Made by a program: the position numbers and the translations under genes | In this document: piece by piece, positions 1 to 4,890 of the stretch | Layout: every line of letters begins with the position of its first letter | Position numbering within the stretch: the first letter of the stretch is position 1 | Notes under the pieces: model-generated | What the model was told of the DNA's origin: nothing | The model's input: the letters and a program-made list of their open reading frames with translations, nothing else | The model's database searches: none | From: Clostridiales bacterium UBA8153 | Lineage (GTDB): Bacteria; Bacillota; Sulfobacillia; UBA8153 | NCBI GenBank assembly: GCA_003449495.1 | Contig: DMHJ01000203.1 | Span: 19,084 to 24,644 of the forward strand | DNA: 5,561 bases | Direction of reading: 5' to 3'

Positions 1-299
1 AATGCACGGCAGGAGGTTGACTTACGCCTTCCATGCGCGGGTTGGATGGCTGGTTCCCCGGCCGTCCGCAGGAGCGGTCCTGCACCCGGCCAGGACGCCT
101 TGGATCGGGCTGTCTGGAGAACATGATCGGTAACGTACCTGGCCAGATAAGCGCTATACAGATCCCGCTGCATCCGGGTACCACACGGGTATTCGTGAAT
201 CCTTTGACCCAGGGGGCTCCGGTGGTTTTCGCCACCGTGGCAGACTTGGGACCAGGCGGTGGTCCGCGGGTTGAACTCATTACCGATCCTCACCCCACG
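1..299 (-). pseudogene. tnpB: TnpB-family (IS200/IS605- or IS1341-type) nuclease, C-terminal fragment
   Basis: About 99 open codons on the minus strand, running off the left edge, read as the C-terminal part of a TnpB-family protein, the RNA-guided nuclease encoded by IS200/IS605-type elements. Seen in order: a TTAWSQVCH segment, PLGQRIHEYPCG, MQRDLYSAYLARYV, and a WPGAGPLLR tail. The first two form the zinc-ribbon region and QRDLYSA carries the third RuvC aspartate. From memory of this subfamily, the ribbon is usually CHCG...CPCG; here the pieces are CHGG and YPCG, so one cysteine of each knuckle seems lost. There is no room for the N-terminal domain or the other RuvC motifs: an in-frame TAA (300-302) precedes the fragment and a terminator-like hairpin lies just upstream. 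GTG at 291-293 could act as a start but would give only this fragment. It is probably a non-functional insertion-sequence remnant. The family call rests on recalled motifs, without an alignment. Confidence 0.78.
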
Positions 300-303
300 T
301 TAG

Positions 304-334
304 GAAGCAAAACGGGGCCGAAAAGGCCCCCGTT
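304..334 (-). terminator. Intrinsic-terminator-like hairpin after the 44-codon gene
   Basis: On the minus strand AACGGGGGCC (334-325) pairs with GGCCCCGTT (319-311) around a 5-nt loop, with one bulged base. The 3' arm runs straight into TTGCTT, giving a U-rich tail (GUUUUGCUU). Read on the plus strand the hairpin has no T-run after it, so the minus strand is the likely direction. It lies 40 nt after the stop of the 44-codon gene and just before the TnpB fragment. Confidence 0.68.
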
Positions 335-374
335 AACTGGGATGAAGGGTTTGGTTCCTCAGGATTTGAATGGA

Positions 375-509
375 CTACGGCGGTAGGCGTCCATGCTCTT
401 CCACCATCCCATGGTAACACCGGCTCTGTAGACTATCCATGCCCATCGCCTCCCTGTGGCAAGCCTTGACAATTCTGCCTACTATGGACCACATCTTTGC
501 CGCAAACAT
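375..509 (-). CDS. Small hypothetical protein, 44 aa
   Basis: This 44-residue ORF starts MFAAKMWSIVGRIVK and ends VEEHGRLPP. I do not recognise it. In favour of a real gene: a GGGAGG Shine-Dalgarno (519-514) sits 4 nt before the ATG, an in-frame TAG lies shortly upstream so the start is well bounded, and a terminator-like hairpin follows 40 nt after the TAG stop. The product is basic in its N-terminal half, with one likely amphipathic helix (about residues 2-20), two cysteines and four methionines after the start. There is no signal peptide or clear membrane segment. Its SD is inside a strong hairpin, suggesting control of translation. It lies 132 nt downstream of the membrane-anchored protein gene and could share its transcript. 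The alternative is a chance ORF or the tail of a decayed gene. Confidence 0.5.
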   Translation of the reverse strand: MFAAKMWSIVGRIVKACHREAMGMDSLQSRCYHGMVEEHGRLPP

Positions 510-510
510 C

Positions 511-558
511 CCCCCTCCCGCCCAGCAAGTCCTACTTATCTACCTAGACGGGAGGGGG
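511..558 (-). promoter_or_regulatory. Leader hairpin that buries the SD of the 44-codon gene
   Basis: In minus-strand RNA, CCCCCUCCCGUCUAG (558-544) can pair with CUGGGCGGGAGGGGG (525-511) along 15 bp around an 18-nt loop. Two of the pairs are G-U; on plus-strand RNA these would be C-A mismatches, so the structure fits a minus-strand transcript better. The 3' arm contains the entire GGGAGG SD of the 44-codon gene and ends 1 nt before its ATG. The predicted effect is repression of translation until the stem is opened by a ligand, protein, temperature, or a ribosome or alternative fold upstream. No known riboswitch class is recognised, and no U-tract follows, so it is not an obvious terminator. 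Confidence 0.55.
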
Positions 559-573
559 TGAAGATCGGTTATG

Positions 574-593
574 CCAAAACTCGCTCGTTTTGG
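574..593. repeat. 20-bp imperfect palindrome
   Basis: CCAAAACTCGCTCGTTTTGG has 7-bp perfect arms (CCAAAAC/GTTTTGG) around a 6-nt centre. It lies between the 194-residue protein gene and the SD-burying hairpin. As RNA it would be a modest hairpin; as DNA it resembles an operator-sized dyad. No U-tract follows on either strand, so I do not call it a terminator. Confidence 0.45.
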
Positions 594-641
594 TGACAAG
601 CAAGGTAGCTCTTCAGGTGTATGCTGCCACGGCATTATTGG

Positions 642-1226
642 CTACCGGCTACCGTGCTGGGACGCCAACTGCTGTCTGAACCACTCCAAAGCTTCTTGAT
701 GAATGCCCGTGAGTTCTGTCTCTGCACCTCCTGCTGATACCGTGTGACCGACTCCTAGCCAGTCATCGCCAATGGCAAACCCGTAGGCAACTATTGCTGA
801 CCGGTATACTCGCGCAGGCCGCAGCCATCCCCCACTGCGCACCATCGTTGCAGGCGAAGGTATCGCCCTCACAGTTGGTCGAGACGGCTCTCCCAGCTCC
901 ATCCGCGCTCTCGCCTCCACCTTGTCTTGTACTGCCATTATCTCCTCCGAGCTAACGCCGGCTCGATAACTTCGGAGCAGCAAAACTATGCGCCCAGCCG
1001 TTAAAGTGTATCTGTCGCCGCCCCCCGTTACTGAGATTGGGGCAGAGGTCCCCTCCCATTCACCAACGAGGTGAGCAATTTGAGCGGAAATCGACGGGTC
1101 AATCCTCCCCGGCGTAGCTCCAAGCTGATGTGCGACCACGACGCCTACCAGTAGCACTACCGAGATTGCTCCTAGCCCCAATACGACCGGCCTTCGGTTC
1201 CATCCCCGTCCCATGATCGTTCCCAT
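642..1226 (-). CDS. Membrane-anchored protein of unknown function, 194 aa
   Basis: The start is well fixed: a full AAGGAGG SD (1239-1233) lies 6 nt before the ATG. The protein has a short basic N-terminus (MGTIMGRGWNRR), one hydrophobic segment at about residues 14-33 (VVLGLGAISVVLLVGVVVAH), and about 160 residues predicted to lie outside the membrane. There is no lipobox cysteine, so it is more likely a signal-anchor protein than a lipoprotein. The outer part mixes likely beta strands (DRYTLTAGRIVLLLR, AIVAYGFAIGDDWLGVGHTV) with helical stretches (SSEEIMAVQDKVEARARMEL and the C-terminal EALEWFRQQL). I do not recognise a family. It has no cysteines and no repeats. It ends with TAG and is followed by the two inverted repeats of the leader region. 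It is probably a genuine intact gene, but no neighbour hints at its function. Confidence 0.72.
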   Translation of the reverse strand: MGTIMGRGWNRRPVVLGLGAISVVLLVGVVVAHQLGATPGRIDPSISAQIAHLVGEWEGTSAPISVTGGGDRYTLTAGRIVLLLRSYRAGVSSEEIMAVQDKVEARARMELGEPSRPTVRAIPSPATMVRSGGWLRPARVYRSAIVAYGFAIGDDWLGVGHTVSAGGAETELTGIHQEALEWFRQQLASQHGSR

Positions 1227-1345
1227 TACTTTCCTCCTTGGCCATCTTCCCTATACACCATTTGACTTACCCTCATCACGGCACCCTGCAACTCACCGCA
1301 CGCCGCCGCAAGAGCAACAATCGTGTGGCATGGGGCAAAACATTG
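1226..1345 (-). other. Possible coding remnant or tiny ORF coupled to the 194-aa gene
   Basis: One minus-strand frame stays open here and reads plausibly as a protein C-terminus (…VALAAACGELQGAV, then MRVSQMVYREDGQGGK). Its TAA overlaps the ATG of the 194-residue gene as TAATG. The only ATG in the frame (1276-1274) would give 16 residues and has no clear SD. A neighbouring frame carries a Cys-rich stretch, MPHDCCSCGG. Either this is the end of a decayed upstream gene, or a short leader ORF that feeds ribosomes to the next start. It could also be chance. Confidence 0.2.
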
Positions 1346-2034
1346 TGCCTCTCACCAGCAAATCCCGGATGGGCTTGCCCGCCAGCAGGTAAGAAGCACC
1401 CTTGCACGCTCAAATCCCTCTACCGCCTGGGATTGTGACGGTCCGCCACCCCTCCCTTGATTTTCATTCTTGCTAGCCTCTTTCAATTCCCTCAAAATCC
1501 GGCAGTCTTCTTTGCAGGCGTCGACAGACGCTACTCATTTGACCTGTTTGGCCTATCACCCTTGGCTCTCACCTTTCTTGGACGTAGCGCGCGTCCAACA
1601 TGTTCCCGGAGACCCCGGCAAATTTACTGTCAGCTGGAACATGGGAACAGTGATGATGCGAGCGGTCGTATCTGGCAGCTTAGCTGCCGGCACCTACTGG
1701 TCCGACATAGACCAGGATTTGTCTCCCATCGGTCCGATACTCCTATGTATCCTTCCCCTAGCCCAGAAACACCGCATAGCCTGTTGTAAGCACCTGCCTG
1801 TACAAGCAGTCAGGTTCCGGACAACCGAGACTGGCATCGGGCCACACATGCCGGACAATCTTTAGCAGGGCAGTTCCGCTGGCATTGACTTTCAAGCGGC
1901 GTCCCAACTCGACCGTTGCCCGATGGGCTGCCCGGGCAGCGACCTTTCGGTCCGCAGCCCAATATCGCCGAACATAACGTCCACGAAGCTACCCTAGTCG
2001 AGAGGCCTGCTGCCTAGCCCTCATGCTGGTGTCG
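1346..2034. other. Gene-poor stretch with short coding-like fragments
   Basis: I find no intact gene in these roughly 690 bases. Base composition is visibly more AT-rich than the operon to the right. Plus-strand ORFs exist (1457-1789 and 1470-1865) but have no SD and odd composition. On the minus strand, 1556-1693 is a 45-codon ORF (starting VPAAKLPDTTARIITVP) without a convincing SD, and 1758-1988 is the best fragment, listed separately. Small repeats are visible: CCGGACAA twice (about 1816 and 1851), GGTCCGA twice near 1700-1735, and a TGGTC/GACCA dyad at 1698-1714. No RNA gene, CRISPR array or terminator is evident. Confidence 0.5.
1758..1988 (-). pseudogene. Unidentified coding fragment, 76 codons, no valid start
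   Basis: The minus-strand frame is open for 76 codons, and the product looks like a real folded, Arg-rich helical protein: RRYWAADRKVAARAAHRATV, then ELGRRLKVNASGTALLKIVR, then HVWPDASLGCPEPDC, ending at a TAG (1760-1758). There is no ATG or GTG start with an SD. In the same frame an ATG at 2024 opens 11 codons (MRARQQASRLG) and then meets a TAG at 1991-1989, so a single nonsense change could have broken a longer gene. After the terminal TAG the same frame continues with further short protein-like pieces (YRTDGRQILVYVGPV). I do not recognise the family. The likeliest reading is a decayed gene; a chance open frame is possible. Confidence 0.33.
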
Positions 2035-2253
2035 CTAAACTTTGCCGGGAGAGCCCTCCTGGGCAGGACCGGGGAAGAGGCCGGGACCCGTGCCAAAGCC
2101 GCCGGGTAGGGAAATGACCGTCACCGGCTACCGCGGGATCCTCAGCTGCTTCCAGCGGGAAACCCCGGGGCTACCGGTGGGTTCCGTGCGGGTGGCCGGC
2201 TTCCCTTGGTGGACACGGAAAGGTGCGGCCGGTGCTGGCACACCGCCACTCAC
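2035..2253 (-). other. GTGA-coupled short ORF after the kinase, with in-frame TAG
   Basis: A GTG at 2253 overlaps the kinase stop as GTGA, with a GGTGGAG stretch a few bases upstream that could serve as SD. It opens 41 codons (VSGGVPAPAAPFRVHQ…) to a TAG at 2130-2128. The same frame then stays open for another 30 codons (VTVISLPGGFGTGPGLFPG…) to a TAG at 2037-2035. Both halves are rich in Gly, Pro and Ala, which GC-rich non-coding DNA also produces, and another frame is open as well. It could be a small coupled gene, the broken start of a larger operon gene, or non-coding tail. No intrinsic terminator with a U-run was found for the operon in this stretch. Confidence 0.25.
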
Positions 2254-3215
2254 TGGCTCCACCCGCCGGCTTCCAGGACTACGCGCTGCCAGCTATCCAT
2301 GACCCCGGCTTCGGGCTGGTACCCGCAGCATCCGGCGGCAAGCGCCACCGCCCCCACCACCGGGGCGTAGCGCGGCCACTCCAGGTGGGAGTACCCGAGC
2401 CTGGCCGCCACCAGCTGGCGCAATGCGGGAAGCTCTCGAAAGAGACCGCCCACGGCGACCACCGCCGGCCGGTCCAAACCTAACCGGCGGGCAACCGCGT
2501 GGACGCCCAGGGCCAGTTCACCCGCGGACGCCTCCAGGATGCCCAGGGCCACCGGATCCTTGGCGCCCGCAGCTTCCCCCACCAGCCGGGCAAGCCGGCC
2601 CATATCGGCAGGAGTTATGGGCCGGTAGACCAGGGGAATGAGCAGGTCCAGGTCACCTTCTAGGTATTGGCGGTAGAGGTCGACCAGGAGCGTGCCCGGG
2701 CCCCGGCCATCGTAGGCGCGCAGCGCCGCCACGGCACCCCGCCGCCCCACGTCGTAGCCGCTACCCTCGTCTCCGAGTAGCGGTCCCCACCCGCCGGCCC
2801 GCTCAATGCGTCCCCCATGCTGTCCCATGACGATGGATCCGGTACCGGAGATCACCACCACACCCGGGGCGCTACCGAAAGCACCGGCCAGGGCCACCCT
2901 GGCATCGTTGACCACCAGCGGCATCCGCCGGCAGGCCAGGGGAGCGAGCATCGACTCTACCGTCGCCCGGTCATCCGCCCGGTCACATCCGGCCAGGCCG
3001 GCACACAGCGCTCCCACCTCGCCCGGCAAGGCGCCGCTGGAGGCCAAAGCCTGAGCTATGGTGGCGCGCAGGACCTGGCCCGCAGCGGCGGCGCCGATTC
3101 CGTGGTAGTTGGACGGTCCGCCCACGGCATACCCGGCGGCCCGGCCATTCCATTCCACCGCCAGGCACGCGGTCTTGCTGCCACCGCCATCCACGCCCAC
3201 CAGGAATTCCTTCAT
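2250..3215 (-). CDS. murK: BadF/BadG/BcrA/BcrD-family sugar kinase (MurNAc/GlcNAc kinase type), 321 aa
   Basis: This is an ASKHA-fold ATPase of the BadF/BadG/BcrA/BcrD family. Visible motifs, numbered from the chosen Met: VGVDGGGSKT (6-15, phosphate-binding loop), VVNDARVALAG (101-111, with the Asp expected to act as base), VVISGTGSI (119-127), GGWGPLLGDEGSGYDVG (141-157) and VAVGGLF (254-260, adenosine site). The GDEGSGY motif and length fit N-acetylglucosamine kinases and clostridial MurK, which phosphorylates MurNAc and GlcNAc. The subunits of benzoyl-CoA and 2-hydroxyacyl-CoA dehydratase activases carry cluster-binding cysteines not seen here. I chose ATG 3215 because GAGGTG lies 6 nt before it and overlaps the preceding NamZ stop; GTG 3224 has no good SD and would add three residues. 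The position just after NamZ supports MurNAc as substrate. No signal peptide is seen, so it is cytoplasmic. The symbol is an inference; substrate choice between MurNAc, GlcNAc and glucosamine cannot be read from sequence. Confidence 0.87.
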   Translation of the reverse strand: MKEFLVGVDGGGSKTACLAVEWNGRAAGYAVGGPSNYHGIGAAAAGQVLRATIAQALASSGALPGEVGALCAGLAGCDRADDRATVESMLAPLACRRMPLVVNDARVALAGAFGSAPGVVVISGTGSIVMGQHGGRIERAGGWGPLLGDEGSGYDVGRRGAVAALRAYDGRGPGTLLVDLYRQYLEGDLDLLIPLVYRPITPADMGRLARLVGEAAGAKDPVALGILEASAGELALGVHAVARRLGLDRPAVVAVGGLFRELPALRQLVAARLGYSHLEWPRYAPVVGAVALAAGCCGYQPEAGVMDSWQRVVLEAGGWSQ

Positions 3216-3225
3216 CGGCGCCACC

Positions 3226-4368
3226 TCAGTACAGGAGATACCGGTTTCTTGTGTTCATGAATCTTTCCACCCCGGGCCGCCCCAGGGCCAGGATCTCTCG
3301 GCCGGCCAGCTGCTGCTCCAAAGACAAGCGTACCCGGTCTGAGCCGGCCAAAAGGTCAAAGAAGCGCCTACCACCACTCCCGGGCGGCAGGAAGGCAAAC
3401 TCCTGGTACATGCGGGAGGCCGTGGCAAGCAGTTCCAGCCCGGTGGCTACGGGCAAAAACTCCTCCCGGTCGATGACATGGATGAACAGGCCGTTACACG
3501 TCTCACTCCGGTACTTCGAGAACGTGGGGATAAATTGGACCGGGCGAAACCTCACACCGGGCAGTTCCGCCCGGGCCAGTTCCCGGCACCAGGCGGCGCC
3601 GTCTATCCAGGGAGCCCCCACCAGCTGGAATGGAGTAGTGGTACCGCGCCCCTCGGAAATGTTGGTGCCCTCGAGCAGGCAGGTGCCGGGATAGACCAGG
3701 GCCGTGCCGGCCGTCGGGCAGTTGGGAGACGGGGGAATCCAGCAAAGCCCGGTCTGGTCTGACCACATCTCGCGACGCCAACCCCGCATGGTCACCACCT
3801 CTAGCCGGCAGTTCACCCGGAACTCGGAGTTGAAAAAGAGCGCCAGCTCGCCGGCTGTGAGCCCATGGCGGATGGGCAGCCCCTCGGGCCCCACGATGGA
3901 CTGGAAGCCGGCCTCGACTATCTCCCCCTCCACCCGGGTGCCGGTGATGGGATTGGGCCGGTCCAAGACCATGAACGTGACGCCGGCCGAGGCGACCGCG
4001 CGCATGGCCTGGAACATGGTATAGGTGTAGGTGTAGAAGCGGCTGCCCACGTCCTGGATGTCGTGGATGACACAGTCCACGCCCTCAAGTATCTCCGCCC
4101 AAGGCTTCACCGCCGACCCATACAGGCTGACCATGGGCAGGCCGCCCGGGCCGGTGCCGCCGGATATATTGACGCCGGCCTGCGCTTGACCGTAGAGGCC
4201 GTGTTCGGGCACGAGGATGCGCACCGGCCGGTAGCAGGTGGTGGAAAGAAGCTGGTAAATGGGCACAAAGGCGCGGTCCACGCCGGTATGGTTGGTGAGC
4301 AGGGCCACCCGCCGTGGTGGCCTCATGCCCGAACAGAGCAGGCGCTCAAGGCCGGTGAGTACCGACAA
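3226..4368 (-). CDS. namZ: NamZ/YbbC-type exo-beta-N-acetylmuramidase (DUF1343), 380 aa
   Basis: NamZ enzymes remove terminal MurNAc from the non-reducing end of peptidoglycan-derived sugars. The family signature is complete. Numbered from the chosen start: LLTNHTG (23-29), VPEHGLYG (53-60), VSLYG (80-84), HDIQDVGSRFYTYTYT (102-117) and VLDRPNPITG (134-143). Further on come VEGEIVE, LPIRHGLTAGELA, the PSPNCPT and ALVYPGTCLLEGTNISEGRG region, and GAPWIDG. The glutamate of PEHG is a candidate catalytic residue. I start at TTG 4368, not ATG 4431: GAGGTG (4381-4376) lies 7 nt upstream of it, and the protein then begins SVLTGLERL, where family members usually begin; the extra 21 residues look unlike the family. 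No signal peptide is seen with either start, unlike the secreted Bacillus subtilis enzyme, so it probably acts in the cytoplasm on imported fragments. The kinase start lies 10 nt beyond its stop. Confidence 0.92.
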   Translation of the reverse strand: MSVLTGLERLLCSGMRPPRRVALLTNHTGVDRAFVPIYQLLSTTCYRPVRILVPEHGLYGQAQAGVNISGGTGPGGLPMVSLYGSAVKPWAEILEGVDCVIHDIQDVGSRFYTYTYTMFQAMRAVASAGVTFMVLDRPNPITGTRVEGEIVEAGFQSIVGPEGLPIRHGLTAGELALFFNSEFRVNCRLEVVTMRGWRREMWSDQTGLCWIPPSPNCPTAGTALVYPGTCLLEGTNISEGRGTTTPFQLVGAPWIDGAAWCRELARAELPGVRFRPVQFIPTFSKYRSETCNGLFIHVIDREEFLPVATGLELLATASRMYQEFAFLPPGSGGRRFFDLLAGSDRVRLSLEQQLAGREILALGRPGVERFMNTRNRYLLY

Positions 4369-4375
4369 GCTATCG

Positions 4376-4381
4376 CACCTC
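4376..4381 (-). promoter_or_regulatory. SD that decides the TTG start of namZ
   Basis: GAGGTG, 7 nt before TTG 4368. ATG 4431 has no comparable site close upstream, only an A-rich run preceded by GGCGGGGG. This SD is the main reason for choosing the shorter product. Confidence 0.6.
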
Positions 4382-4439
4382 GTCTCCGGAAGCCGGCACC
4401 ACCGGCGGGCCCCGGCCCGATCGAGGAACACCTTTTTTC

Positions 4440-4677
4440 CCCCGCCGCCGGATCCGGGGAAGCGTTACCGGCCGCGCCGATGTTCTCGCCCTATGGACTC
4501 GCGCTCACGCCCAGACGGTCGGCCACCCGCCCGAGTGGGAACGGCCCCTGGCGCCAGCTGGGAAACCAGGTACCGCACCTCCTTGTTACGGGTGGCCGTG
4601 TAGAACTGCCCGGACCGGCCCAGGGTTCGCTCCTCGCCGCAACTACCGTACGGTAAAACACGTCAACCGGGCTTGGG
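4440..4677 (-). pseudogene. Frame-hopping coding remnants, including a helix-turn-helix-like piece
   Basis: There is no intact gene on the minus strand between the 70-codon ORF and namZ, but protein-like pieces succeed each other in different frames. One is GYRLAGELPHFLPGASLEVT, which begins within the preceding ORF at about 4714 and ends at TAG 4643. The next is SGQFYTATRNKEVRYLVSQL (about 4614-4555). The third is GPFPLGRVADRLGVSASP (4547-4494, then TAG). The last two would join smoothly across one frameshift near 4545, giving a winged-helix-like ‘VRYLVSQLAPG/PFPLGRVADRLGVSAS’. That is the usual look of a regulator broken by indels. A transcription factor for the salvage genes would fit the location, but no family is assigned. 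Sequencing error in a real gene is an equal explanation; chance open frames in GC-rich DNA are also possible. Confidence 0.38.
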
Positions 4678-4890
4678 TCACCTCAAGACTAGCTCCTGGC
4701 AGAAAGTGCGGCAGCTCGCCCGCCAGCCGGTACCCGGTAGCCGGTCCGGAACCGCCACGGCCGGAACCAGTGGCGGCGGAACGCCCCACCGGTCCGGGTC
4801 AAGCTGGACTCCAGCGGAATACACCACCGTAAGCCCGGCAGGCCTTTTCTTGGCTGCAGCGCCGGCTTTCCCCCGGCCGAGCCACATCAT
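4678..4890 (-). CDS. ATGA-coupled hypothetical ORF, 70 aa, possibly the 5' part of a broken gene
   Basis: The ATG at 4890 overlaps the isomerase stop as ATGA, a typical sign of coupled translation in an operon. The ORF runs 70 codons: a basic start (MMWLGRGKAGAAAKKRP), then GLTVVYSAGVQLDPDRWGVP and PPLVPAVAVPDRLPG, and finally a less convincing tail (ASCRTFCQEL). From about VAVPDR onward a second frame becomes the more protein-like one (GYRLAGELPHFLPG), which suggests a frameshift near 4735. So the true product may be longer and the annotated tail wrong. No family is recognised. There is no signal peptide or membrane segment. If intact, it would be co-translated with the isomerase. Confidence 0.38.
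   Translation of the reverse strand: MMWLGRGKAGAAAKKRPAGLTVVYSAGVQLDPDRWGVPPPLVPAVAVPDRLPGTGWRASCRTFCQELVLR

Noticed and set aside
340..375. tRNA T-arm-like bases (GGATTTGAATGG)
   Set aside because: No acceptor or anticodon stem can be built around them.
33..386. Plus-strand 117-codon ORF with a beta-rich-looking middle part (IQIPLHPGTTRVFVNPL)
   Set aside because: The opposite strand encodes recognisable TnpB motifs over the same bases, and this ORF runs through a terminator-like hairpin and into the 44-codon gene. The GGAG before its internal ATG 123 is poorly spaced.
465..486. TTGACA followed by TACTAT on the plus strand as a promoter
   Set aside because: The spacing is only 8 nt and no plus-strand gene follows.
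558..596. Plus-strand GTG ORF beginning VKIGYAKTRS, reminiscent of serine recombinase N-termini (MKIGYARVS)
   Set aside because: It stops after 12 codons and no other frame continues the recombinase sequence; a coincidence over the hairpin sequence.
571..699. Plus-strand 42-codon ORF preceded by GGAGGGGGTG
   Set aside because: The SD-like bases are the other strand of the minus-strand hairpin arm, spacing is long, and the ORF overlaps the 3' end of the well-supported 194-residue gene.
1457..1865. Two overlapping plus-strand ORFs (110 and 131 codons)
   Set aside because: No SD, no recognisable family, unusual composition, and the minus strand reads as well or better over part of the span.
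3503..3781. Minus-strand 92-codon ORF inside namZ, and similar ORFs on the plus strand across the operon
   Set aside because: They lie wholly within genes with clear family motifs in another frame; typical shadows in GC-rich DNA.
1989..4493. Possible reading of UAG as an amino acid, suggested by in-frame TAGs at 1989, 2128 and 4491
   Set aside because: The supported genes ending at 642 and 375 use TAG as their stop, and the interrupted frames have no confirmed homology, so decay or chance explains them better.
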